64,000 nucleotides of DNA. Origin: Gramella sp. AN32 (GTDB lineage Bacteria; Bacteroidota; Bacteroidia; Flavobacteriales; Flavobacteriaceae). The number at the start of each line of letters is the position of its first letter. Positions within the stretch are counted from its first letter, which is position 1. Both the position numbers and the translations under genes were made by a program. Below are positions 46,111 through 54,282 of this stretch, one piece after another. Location of the stretch: contig NZ_QEYO01000013.1 in the NCBI RefSeq assembly GCF_023718305.1, forward strand, positions 1-64,000, written 5' to 3'. Under the pieces are notes generated by a model that saw only the letters and a program-made list of their open reading frames with translations, had not been told where the DNA came from and ran no database searches.

Positions 46111-48558
46111 TTATTTTTTTCCGATTCTAATGATATCTGCGAAAATCCCTGATGCTGTTACTTCGGCTCCTGCACCGGCACCTTTAACAATCAAAGGCTG
46201 TTCTGGATAACGATCTGTAAAGAACAACACAATGTTGTCACTACCGCTCAAATTGGCAAATGGATGTGTCGCACCAACTTCCTGCAAACCAACTTTTGCT
46301 TTTCCATCTTCCAACTGCGCAACATATTTTAATTCCGCATGGTTATTATTCGCATTTTCATAGATCTCCTGAAATACATTTTCATCAGCTTCCAGTATTC
46401 TAAAAAACTCCTCATTGTTTTGAGAATTTAAACTTTCCTGGGAAAGAAAATCCTCCCGTTCAATATCATCCAGCTCAAGTTCGAGTCCGCTTTCACGGGC
46501 AAGAATTAAAATCTTTCTGGCAACATCCACACCGCTTAGATCAATTTTTGGATCAGGTTCCGTATATCCTTCTTTCATCGCCTGCTCCACAACTTTATAA
46601 AAGGGTTGCGTGGTATCGTAGTTATTGAAAACAAAGTTCAAACTTCCTGAAAGCACCGCCTGAATTTTAATAATTCGATCTCCTGAATTTACCAGATTCT
46701 GTAGCGTATCAATTATGGGTAATCCAGCTCCAACATTGGTTTCATATAAAAATGAAGCTCCATATTCACGAGAAAGATTCTGTAAATTCTGATAATTTTC
46801 CAGCGCATCTGCACACGCAATCTTATTGCAGGTCACTACGGAAATAGAATTGGCCAGATAATTTTTATACCAGCCTGAAATTTCCGGACTGGCGGTATTA
46901 TCAACAAAAATAGAGTTACGGTAATTCAACGTATTCACGCGGTTAAAAAATTCCAATTTATCAGCTTTTTCACCTTCATTTAAAACAGATTCCCAATTGT
47001 CGAGATCAATTCCATTTTCATCAAAAAGCATTTTTCTGGAATTTGAAATCCCCAAAACCCTGATCTTTAACCGTAATTTATCAAGAAGATAAGCCTCCTG
47101 CTTTTTAATTTGCCCCATTAAGCGGCTTCCAACATTCCCAACCCCAGTTATAAAAAGGTTGAGTTCTTTAGAGGGTACTTCAAAAAATTGCTCATGTAAG
47201 GTGTTCAAAGCTTTCGTAACATCGGCCTTGGAAATGACCGCAGAAATATTTCTTTCCGAAGAACCCTGAGCGATCGCACGTATGTTGATATTATTGTTCC
47301 CCAGTGCGCTAAACATTTTTCCGCTTAATCCATGGTGACTTTTCATCCTGTCCCCCACCAGCGCAATAATGGCTACTTCATCTTCAATTTGAACGGGTTT
47401 GATTTTTTTGGCTTTAATCTCATTTTCGAAAGCTTCATCAATCGCTTCTTTTGCCGCTTCAGCTTCAAGATCTTTTACCGCGATACAAATACTATGTTCA
47501 GAAGAAGCCTGCGTGATGAGCACAACATTAATATTCTGCTGAAACAGCACTTCGAAAAAACGCTTGGAAAATCCTGAAATTCCAACCATGCCACTGCCCT
47601 CAATATTTAGTAATTTGATACTATCTATATGGGTGATCCCGGTAACCCAGCGAAAATTCTTTTCACTGGATTTGGAAATTAGGGTGCCTTCTTCATCAGG
47701 GTCGAAGGTATTTTTTATGTGAATTTCAATATTCTTGTCGAGAACCGGTTGTAGCGTTGGTGGATAAAGCACCTTTGCCCCAAAATGGGACAATTCCATG
47801 GCTTCTTCGTAAGAAATATTCTTTAGACTATAGGCATGTGGAACGAGATTAGGATTGGCCGTAAACATTCCATTTACATCAGTATAGATCCAAACTTTTT
47901 CGGTTTGTAAAGCACCGGCAATGATCGCAGCCGTAAAATCTGAACCTCCTCTTCCCAGGGTACTAGGTACACCCAGATCGTTTTTGGCCACAAAACCGGG
48001 AACAACAAAAAGCTCTACTTGCTTAGCACTAAAATATTCCTGTAGGTTTTGATTCGTTTTTTCATAATTCACAAAAACCTTTTCATGGATATTTTTACAA
48101 ACGATTAGTTCACGGGAATCCACCAATTCAGTCGAAACTCCAAGGCTTTTGAAATATTCAGAAATTATTGCCGTACTCAGAATTTCACCATAACCGGAAA
48201 TGACGTGTTTGGTTTTTTCTGAAAGTTCATTTAAGAGAAAAACACCTTCAAATAAAGTTTCCAACCTATTAAACTCACTTTTTATTCTGCTTAAAATACC
48301 GCTTTGTGAAGTGACAGGAACTAATTCCCTTGCCGCATCTAAATGTCTTTTTTCGTTTGTTTCCAGAATCTTTTTAAACTCTTCATCGCCCGCAGCGGCC
48401 AGATCGGCCATGTGTAACAGGTCATTGGTAACGCCCCCAAATGCTGAAAATACGGCTATTACTGAATCTTTTTTTAAGTGTTCTTGTATGGTTTTAGCGG
48501 CAAGTTTGATTCTTTCAGAAGAAGCTAAGGATGAACCACCAAATTTCAGAATATGCAT
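46111..48558 (-). CDS. thrA: bifunctional aspartate kinase / homoserine dehydrogenase I
   Basis: 815 residues, the fused form. Aspartokinase domain (1-about 295) with HILKFGGSSLASSERI and STLGRGGSDFTAAI. Two ACT domains (about 310-455) include the KMFSALGNNNINIRAIAQGS segment and are where threonine is expected to inhibit. Homoserine dehydrogenase (about 467-815) begins with the Rossmann motif ITGVGNVGSRL and contains NVGAGLPIIDTL. It makes the first and third steps from aspartate to threonine. First gene of thrABC; the upstream region carries a possible leader peptide. Confidence 0.97.
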   Translation of the reverse strand: MHILKFGGSSLASSERIKLAAKTIQEHLKKDSVIAVFSAFGGVTNDLLHMADLAAAGDEEFKKILETNEKRHLDAARELVPVTSQSGILSRIKSEFNRLETLFEGVFLLNELSEKTKHVISGYGEILSTAIISEYFKSLGVSTELVDSRELIVCKNIHEKVFVNYEKTNQNLQEYFSAKQVELFVVPGFVAKNDLGVPSTLGRGGSDFTAAIIAGALQTEKVWIYTDVNGMFTANPNLVPHAYSLKNISYEEAMELSHFGAKVLYPPTLQPVLDKNIEIHIKNTFDPDEEGTLISKSSEKNFRWVTGITHIDSIKLLNIEGSGMVGISGFSKRFFEVLFQQNINVVLITQASSEHSICIAVKDLEAEAAKEAIDEAFENEIKAKKIKPVQIEDEVAIIALVGDRMKSHHGLSGKMFSALGNNNINIRAIAQGSSERNISAVISKADVTKALNTLHEQFFEVPSKELNLFITGVGNVGSRLMGQIKKQEAYLLDKLRLKIRVLGISNSRKMLFDENGIDLDNWESVLNEGEKADKLEFFNRVNTLNYRNSIFVDNTASPEISGWYKNYLANSISVVTCNKIACADALENYQNLQNLSREYGASFLYETNVGAGLPIIDTLQNLVNSGDRIIKIQAVLSGSLNFVFNNYDTTQPFYKVVEQAMKEGYTEPDPKIDLSGVDVARKILILARESGLELELDDIEREDFLSQESLNSQNNEEFFRILEADENVFQEIYENANNNHAELKYVAQLEDGKAKVGLQEVGATHPFANLSGSDNIVLFFTDRYPEQPLIVKGAGAGAEVTASGIFADIIRIGKK

Positions 48559-48626
48559 AACTGAAATTGTTTTAATTGATTAATAAAATTAATTGAATAT
48601 AGGTTTGGACGGAAATTATATAGCAT

Positions 48627-48725
48627 CTACCCCAAAGGGGTCATCCCTGTAATAATAGCCATGGCTAAAATGCCAGAAGTTATTCCTGTAAAGATTGTGC
48701 TATTATTTAATAAATTTGAATTCAC
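48627..48725 (-). CDS. candidate Thr/Ile-rich leader peptide of thrABC
   Basis: A 32-codon frame on the minus strand from GTG (48725-48723) to TAG (48629-48627), ending 68 bp before thrA. It reads MNSNLLNNSTIFTG, ITSGILAMAIITG, then MTPLG. The last 25 residues hold five Thr and five Ile, the two amino acids that control the E. coli thr leader (thrL). The only ATG in frame is inside, which would leave MAIITGMTPLG. It overlaps two RNA hairpins. It could instead be a small membrane protein, since the middle is hydrophobic, or chance. Confidence 0.35.
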   Translation of the reverse strand: MNSNLLNNSTIFTGITSGILAMAIITGMTPLG

Positions 48726-48821
48726 CTTTTGAATTGATTCAGAGGTAAAATTAGGCAATTTAATTTGTGAATTAAAAATTTAAAGGGCGAAGAGTTGAAT
48801 TATTATGGATATTTCAGTTAT

Positions 48822-48858
48822 AAAAAAAATAATCGCCGATATTCTAAAAATAACGACG
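48822..48858 (-). terminator. terminator of the VWA-MoxR operon
   Basis: On the minus strand CGTCGTTATT and AATATCGGCG pair over ten positions with one mismatch and one G-U around the loop TTTAG, followed by ATTATTTTTTTT. It lies about 27 bp after the MoxR-like stop. Confidence 0.75.
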
Positions 48859-48884
48859 GTTTAATAAGAATCTACTAGTTTACT

Positions 48885-50348
48885 TTATAAACCGCTAATA
48901 TAACTTCCATATAAGTCTTTAAATTGCAATCCTTTGGCAAACCGCTGTTTGCTCAATTTTTTATATTCTACCAAAGCCCAGAGAATAAATTCCATCATGA
49001 AATATTTCTCTTTTGCATCTACTTCCGGTTGATATTTCTCTATAAGCTTTTGTAATGGATCTACAGAATCCAGTTTTTCTTTATATTCCTGCTCTGAAAG
49101 ATCGTCTGGCAGTTCAAAACCGCTACTTTCGAAAAACCATTCCACTAAATCATCATACGGCGTAGTTTCATCTGGCCTTTTCAATTTTTCGATCTTCGGA
49201 AAATATTCGTCAAAGAGCGTTTTGGTAGCACTTCCAATCAATTCCATGGCAACAAATGCCGCGCCTTCCTGCTCCCCTTCGTAAACCAGTTCTACTTTAC
49301 CCGTAATTGACGGAATTACTCCCAAAAAATCGCTAAAACGGAGTATCGTTTTTTCTTCACCATTTTTCAAGGATCTTCTTTCAGCAGTGCTTAAAAGATT
49401 TTCAAAAGCAGTGATACTCATCCTGGCGCTAACACCACTTTTATGATCGATATATTCACTATCGCGTGCTTCAAAACTAATTTGTTCCAACAAATCTTTG
49501 GCAAGTTCCGGGACATACACCATCTCTGCCTGGCGATCGTCTAGCTTTGCTTCCTGAGCGGTTATTGTTTTCGCTATTTCAATGCTTTCGGGATAATGGG
49601 TTAAAATTTGAGAACCAATCCTATCTTTTAAAGGAGTAACGATGCTTCCACGATTGGTATAATCTTCAGGGTTTGCGGTAAACACAAATTGCATGTCTAA
49701 AGGCAACCTCAATTTAAACCCACGAATTTGAATATCCCCTTCCTGCAGAATATTAAATAAGGCCACCTGAATCCTCGCCTGAAGATCTGGTAACTCGTTG
49801 ATCACAAAAATACTTCGATTAGCCCTCGGGATCATTCCGAAGTGGATCACGCGGTCATCAGCATAACTAAGTTTTAGATTTGCTGCTTTTATAGGATCTA
49901 CGTCACCTATAAGATCGGCAACCGTAACATCTGGTGTGGCCAGTTTTTCAAAAAACCGTTCATCACGATGCATCCATGAAATGGGCGTATCATCCCCTTT
50001 TTCTTCAATTAAATTAGTGGCAAACCTGCTTATTGGTTTTAAGGGATCATCGTTAATTTCTGAACCCTGGACTACAGGAATATATTCATCCAATAAATTT
50101 ACCATCAAACGCGCCAGCCTTGTCTTTGCCTGACCTCTTAATCCTAGCAAGTTGATATTGTGTTTGGATAATATTGCTCTTTCCAATTGCGGGATCACTG
50201 AATTTTCGTATCCATGAATTCCTGTAAAAGCGAGTTCGTCTTTTTTTATTTTTTCCTTTAAATTACTCCTCAATTCTTCTTTGATCGATTTTGAAACATA
50301 TCCTGCTTCTTTTAGCTGACCAAGAGTTTTTATATTATCTATTTTCAT
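48885..50348 (-). CDS. MoxR-like AAA ATPase (magnesium chelatase I-like)
   Basis: 487 residues, cytosolic. Walker A is GLRGQAKTRLARL (from 69), with VINELPDLQARIQVALFNIL as the Walker B and helix-2 region, and VFTANPEDYTNRG as sensor 1. The domain layout is that of MoxR/ChlI ATPases. It follows the VWA-domain gene by 9 bp; MoxR ATPases commonly act with VWA proteins as chaperone-like pairs for assembling or activating other complexes. No client protein is obvious nearby, and no chlorophyll or cobalamin genes are seen, so a chelatase role is unlikely. Confidence 0.88.
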   Translation of the reverse strand: MKIDNIKTLGQLKEAGYVSKSIKEELRSNLKEKIKKDELAFTGIHGYENSVIPQLERAILSKHNINLLGLRGQAKTRLARLMVNLLDEYIPVVQGSEINDDPLKPISRFATNLIEEKGDDTPISWMHRDERFFEKLATPDVTVADLIGDVDPIKAANLKLSYADDRVIHFGMIPRANRSIFVINELPDLQARIQVALFNILQEGDIQIRGFKLRLPLDMQFVFTANPEDYTNRGSIVTPLKDRIGSQILTHYPESIEIAKTITAQEAKLDDRQAEMVYVPELAKDLLEQISFEARDSEYIDHKSGVSARMSITAFENLLSTAERRSLKNGEEKTILRFSDFLGVIPSITGKVELVYEGEQEGAAFVAMELIGSATKTLFDEYFPKIEKLKRPDETTPYDDLVEWFFESSGFELPDDLSEQEYKEKLDSVDPLQKLIEKYQPEVDAKEKYFMMEFILWALVEYKKLSKQRFAKGLQFKDLYGSYISGL

Positions 50349-50357
50349 ACAATTTTT

Positions 50358-51488
50358 TTATCCTCTAATTCTTTTTTTTCTGTTCAATTCATAATCTTCG
50401 AAGATCATTTCCCCTAAACCTTTAAGACCTGTATAAAATGCTTTTCCCTGGTTAGCTTCAGTAAATTCCTGAACAAACCTGGTTAAATAAGGGTCCTGTG
50501 CGATCATAAAAGTGGTAATGGGAATTTTTAATTTTCTAGCCTGCCTGGCCATATTGTAACATTTATCCACCACATATGGATCCAGTCCCATACTATTCTT
50601 ATAATAACTTCCATCCCGCTCTCTAATACAACTTGGTTTACCATCGGTGATCATAAAGATCTGTTTATTGGTATTTCTTTTTCTTCTGAGAAGATCCATA
50701 GCCAGTTCCAAACCTGCAACCGTATTGGTATGGTATGGCCCAACTTTTAAATAGGGTAATTCTGCAATGGAAATAGGCCAGGCATCATTCCCGAAAACAA
50801 GAATATCTAAGGTGTCTTTAGGATAGCGTGTTGTAATTAATTCTGAAAGCGCCATCGCCACTTTTTTCGCAGGAGTTATTCGATCTTCTCCGTAAAGGAT
50901 CATACTATGGCTAATGTCGATCATCAAGACCGTGCTCATTTGAGATTTATAGTGTGTTTCTTCAACAACCAGATCATCTTCTGTAAGATTAAAATCGCCA
51001 ATCCCATGATTTACCTGAGCATTTTTGAGACTTTCAGTCATGGATATTCGGCTTAAAGAATCTCCAAACTGATAATTCCTAAAATCACCCGTATGTTCAT
51101 CTCCCCTTCCTATCTGGCTTGTTCGATGGTTCCCGGAATTTCCTTTTTTAAGTTTTCCGAAAATTTGTTCCAAGGCTTGTTGGCGAATGGCTCTTTCGGT
51201 TTTGGCAGTTATTGTCATTCCTCCATTTCCACCATCTTCGATCTCCTCTTTAATGTATCCTTTTTTCTTTAAATCTTCTACAAAGTCCTCCAGCGTATAA
51301 TCTTCAGTAGTAAGTTTATACTCCTTATCCAGCTGCTTCATCCAATCCAATGCCTCATCAAGATCTCCCGAAGTATGTGTAATTATCTCTTTAAAAATTT
51401 CAAATAATTTTTCAAAAGGAGATTCTTCAGGCTTATCATATTTGTTGAATATGAAACCGCCTAATATTCTTTCATTCTTCTTTTCCAT
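50358..51488 (-). CDS. VWA domain-containing protein
   Basis: 376 residues without a signal peptide or membrane helix. The C-terminal half (about 185-370) is a von Willebrand A domain with a complete MIDAS start, DISHS (Asp191, Ser193, Ser195), and FMITDGKPSC later in the fold. The N-terminal half is charged and helical, with a Gly/His/Arg-rich stretch (about 115-145). First gene of a two-gene operon with the MoxR-like ATPase. The partner suggests a metal-dependent adaptor that presents a client to the ATPase. Confidence 0.88.
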   Translation of the reverse strand: MEKKNERILGGFIFNKYDKPEESPFEKLFEIFKEIITHTSGDLDEALDWMKQLDKEYKLTTEDYTLEDFVEDLKKKGYIKEEIEDGGNGGMTITAKTERAIRQQALEQIFGKLKKGNSGNHRTSQIGRGDEHTGDFRNYQFGDSLSRISMTESLKNAQVNHGIGDFNLTEDDLVVEETHYKSQMSTVLMIDISHSMILYGEDRITPAKKVAMALSELITTRYPKDTLDILVFGNDAWPISIAELPYLKVGPYHTNTVAGLELAMDLLRRKRNTNKQIFMITDGKPSCIRERDGSYYKNSMGLDPYVVDKCYNMARQARKLKIPITTFMIAQDPYLTRFVQEFTEANQGKAFYTGLKGLGEMIFEDYELNRKKRIRG

Positions 51489-51654
51489 AACCTTAAAAAT
51501 AACATTTTTTCAAGAGATGGTAAAGGATTTCGAGGGCTTAGTGTAGGTAAACTTATGTTAATTATAAAGTTGAAATATTAATGACTGCCTGTTATTCTTT
51601 TCTTAATTCTTTCCGACTTTTCTGAATATATAAGAGATTTGAAAAAAATTTCCA

Positions 51655-52476
51655 ATGAACAAATTGCTCATTACAATTCTTTCTTTATTTTTCACTTTCC
51701 CCTCATTTACCCAAACTAAAAAATCCCCGTACACAACTGATTTTATTAAGGATGGTCTATATATCACGGGAACTGTAGGATTAAATGTTGCCGGAGTTTT
51801 ATTAATTCAGAATAAGGATGATCTTTCCCAGACCGATTTAGATAATTTAGACAAAGATGACATATGGGCCATTGACAGGTTTGCGGCTGGTAATTACGAT
51901 AAAGATGCAGATGAACTTAGCTATATACCTTTTTATGCATCATTTGCAACTCCTATTCTGTTCTTACTTGGAGAAGATGAACGTAATAATTTTGGGCAGA
52001 TATCCGTATTATTTGTAGAAACTATGGCCACTACCGGTGCGCTTTTCACCATAACTGCCGGAGCTGTTGAAAAAAGTCGCCCATTGGTTTATAATACCAA
52101 TCTTGATTTTGAGGAACGAGTAAATGGTGATGCCCAGCGTTCATTTTTTGCAGGCCATACTGCGGCTACCGCTGCCGCTACCTTCTTTACAGCAAAAGTT
52201 TTTCAGGACTTTAATCCAGACTCCCCTCTAGTCCCTTATGTTTGGGCTGGTGCAGCCGCTGTCCCCGCTTATGTTGGATATTTAAGAATGGAATCTGGGA
52301 AACATTTTTTAACTGATAATATTATTGGTTTTGGAATTGGTGCGGCTTGTGGTATCTTAGTACCAGAATTACATAAAGTCGGGAATGAAAATGTGGAAAT
52401 TAATCCAACTGCGAGCTACAATATTGGTGGAACCGGTTTAAATTCTAAAGGAGTTTCATTAACCTACAAATTTTAA
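51655..52476 (+). CDS. PAP2 family phosphatase
   Basis: 273 residues with an N-terminal signal (to about FPSFTQ). PAP2 motifs are seen in order: EKSRPLVY (Arg142-Pro143), FFAGHTA with His168, and RMESGKHFLTD giving Arg211, His217 and Asp221 in the usual R-x5-H-x3-D spacing. The Lys normally eight positions before Arg142 is not in the standard place. The enzyme should remove phosphate from a lipid phosphate or pyrophosphate at the envelope. The last part ends in a beta-strand-like GVSLTYKF. It is co-directional with the next gene (10-bp gap). Confidence 0.85.
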   Translation: MNKLLITILSLFFTFPSFTQTKKSPYTTDFIKDGLYITGTVGLNVAGVLLIQNKDDLSQTDLDNLDKDDIWAIDRFAAGNYDKDADELSYIPFYASFATPILFLLGEDERNNFGQISVLFVETMATTGALFTITAGAVEKSRPLVYNTNLDFEERVNGDAQRSFFAGHTAATAAATFFTAKVFQDFNPDSPLVPYVWAGAAAVPAYVGYLRMESGKHFLTDNIIGFGIGAACGILVPELHKVGNENVEINPTASYNIGGTGLNSKGVSLTYKF

Positions 52477-52486
52477 AAACTCATTA

Positions 52487-53599
52487 ATGAGCGCAGTTGA
52501 AATTGTAATTCTTTTCTTCACTATTTTAATGTGCATTCCCACTTTGGCTTCGCTTACACGATATGATCAATGGTGGGTTAGAGGTTTTGACTTTCCCAGG
52601 ATCCAAATTAGTTTTTTGATTATTTTGGTGATCGCTTTTTCGATTATCCTTTTAGATTTTTCTGAAGTTTGGCATTATGCGGGTGTAATTCTTTTATCAT
52701 GTAGCCTTCTTTATCAGTTTAAAAAAATATTTCCGTATACCTACTTATCTAAAAAACAGGTTCTGAAATATAAAGGAACAGATCCAAAAGCGACCATCTC
52801 GATTTTAGTTAGTAATGTTTTAACTACTAATAATAAATATCAAAAATTGATAGACTTAGTATATGATCGTGATCCTGATATTTTATTAGCTCTTGAAACA
52901 GATGTACAATGGGAAAAACACTTAGAAGTAATTGAAGATGATTACAAACATTGCGTAAAGGTGCCCTTAGATAATCTTTACGGAATGCATTTATATTCTA
53001 AGTTGAAATTACACGAGATAAAGGTTCATTACCTGGTTCAGGAAGATATTCCATCTATTCATGGATATGTTGAATTAAGAAGTGGGAAAATGGTAAAAAT
53101 CCACTGCCTTCACCCTATGCCACCCAGCCCAACGGAAAGTGAGACATCAACCAATCGGGATGCCGAATTATTGATGGTTGGTCGGGATGTAAAACCAGAA
53201 AAGGAATCCATTCTTGTTTTTGGTGATTTAAATGATGTGGCCTGGTCAAGAACTACCCGACTTTTCCAAAAGTTAAGCGGACTCATGGATCCAAGGATTG
53301 GACGGGGTTTTTTCAATACATTTAACGCAAATTATGCATTGTTTCGCTGGCCTTTGGATCATGTCTTCCATTCCAAAGATTTTACCCTGATAGATATTGC
53401 CAGGGAAAGACATATAGGGTCAGATCATTTTCCTATGTATATCAGTTTAAACTACGAGCCCAGTGCTGAAGTTCTTAATGAAGATACAGACGAGGCTGAC
53501 GAAGAGGAAGAGGAATGGGCAGAAGAAAAAATACAAAATGCCGACCCTTTAATGCAGAGACTAAATGCTAGCAGGCTATATAATGATGGCTTAGCTTAG
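52487..53599 (+). CDS. endonuclease/exonuclease/phosphatase family protein, membrane-anchored
   Basis: 370 residues. Two or three N-terminal helices (about 1-85) precede an EEP catalytic domain (about 100-325). Visible EEP motifs: LALETDVQWE (metal-binding Glu), FGDLNDVAWS (about 245-254), the LDHVFHSKDF strand and GSDHFPMYI (catalytic Asp-His). The C-terminal tail is strongly acidic (DTDEADEEEEEWAEE). It may act on a phospholipid, nucleotide or nucleic acid at the membrane; the neighbouring PAP2 phosphatase (10 bp upstream) favours lipid or phosphate metabolism. The last 32 bp overlap the convergent receiver gene. Confidence 0.85.
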   Translation: MSAVEIVILFFTILMCIPTLASLTRYDQWWVRGFDFPRIQISFLIILVIAFSIILLDFSEVWHYAGVILLSCSLLYQFKKIFPYTYLSKKQVLKYKGTDPKATISILVSNVLTTNNKYQKLIDLVYDRDPDILLALETDVQWEKHLEVIEDDYKHCVKVPLDNLYGMHLYSKLKLHEIKVHYLVQEDIPSIHGYVELRSGKMVKIHCLHPMPPSPTESETSTNRDAELLMVGRDVKPEKESILVFGDLNDVAWSRTTRLFQKLSGLMDPRIGRGFFNTFNANYALFRWPLDHVFHSKDFTLIDIARERHIGSDHFPMYISLNYEPSAEVLNEDTDEADEEEEEWAEEKIQNADPLMQRLNASRLYNDGLA

Positions 53600-53969
53600 C
53601 AATTCCCTTAAGTTTTTCACAATGTCTGGCAGAAAGTGGCTTTTCAACAAAGTCAATTACAAGATTATCATTTGCAGCTTTTCTCTTATCCTTTCTATCC
53701 ATTGATGCAGTGGCCATTACTACGTGATATTTATCATTATGGGGAATTAGTTTAAGTTTTTCCAGAAATTCCCAACCGGTCAATATAGGCATATTGATAT
53801 CAAGAAGTATTAGAAATGAATCTTCGCTATTTTCAGATTGCAAAAATTCCAGAGCATTTAAGGGATTGGAAAAGGTAAAAGGATCTATATCAAGTTCACA
53901 TTTTATTACTAATCGCTTTTGAAGCATCATAGTAAGATGATCATCATCTATAATTAAGGTACGTATCAT
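53568..53969 (-). CDS. single-domain response regulator
   Basis: A 133-residue CheY-like receiver: IIDDD (6-10), phospho-acceptor Asp57 in LILLDINMP and the conserved Lys in FVEKPLS. There is no output domain. No kinase gene is adjacent, so it probably takes phosphate from a kinase encoded elsewhere. Its last ten codons overlap, on the opposite strand, the last ten codons of the EEP-family gene. Confidence 0.9.
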   Translation of the reverse strand: MIRTLIIDDDHLTMMLQKRLVIKCELDIDPFTFSNPLNALEFLQSENSEDSFLILLDINMPILTGWEFLEKLKLIPHNDKYHVVMATASMDRKDKRKAANDNLVIDFVEKPLSARHCEKLKGIAKLSHHYIAC

Positions 53970-54282
53970 GTTGTAGGGTAGTTTGGGGTCAATAATTTTT
54001 GGGTTTAATTTTTTATCAACTTAAGCATGTTCCAATGTAGAAAAAGAATCGGTATATCATCGATTATTTATGAGTATTTACGGAAAATACTTATTGGTTG
54101 ATTTTAAAACAATTAAATAATTATGAAAATATTTTAAAAATATAATCCAAAAAAAGATTTAAAAGGTAGTACTAGAGAGGCTTTCAGGAGTTGGTTCTAT
54201 TGAAAGAAATTTTATTAGAAAATTACGGAAAGATATTACAATATTATATTTACTGTAGGTTTTATATTACGCTTATATTATA
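53970..54282. other. AT-rich intergenic region without visible features
   Basis: 313 bp between the receiver gene and the Wzi-like gene, both read leftwards. It must hold the receiver promoter. I see no gene, terminator with a stable stem, repeat or clear promoter box in it. Confidence 0.5.

Larger units (their letters stand above)
48559..48884 (-). promoter_or_regulatory. control region of the thr operon
   Basis: 326 bp between the MoxR-like gene and thrA. It holds the terminator of the upstream gene (48822-48858), so thrA needs its own promoter between about 48560 and 48820. A Thr/Ile-rich short frame (48627-48725), the 12-bp palindrome TAGCCATGGCTA (48656-48667) and the hairpin ACCCC-AAA-GGGGT (48629-48641) lie here. 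No GC-rich terminator followed by a T tract stands between the short frame and thrA, so classical attenuation is not directly supported. Confidence 0.5.

Noticed and set aside
45756..46130. 124-codon plus-strand frame
   Set aside because: Antisense to thrB, including its GHMP motif region; no recognisable protein features.
48200..48583. 127-codon plus-strand frame
   Set aside because: Lies fully opposite the aspartokinase domain of thrA, which is strongly supported; composition is that of an antisense shadow.
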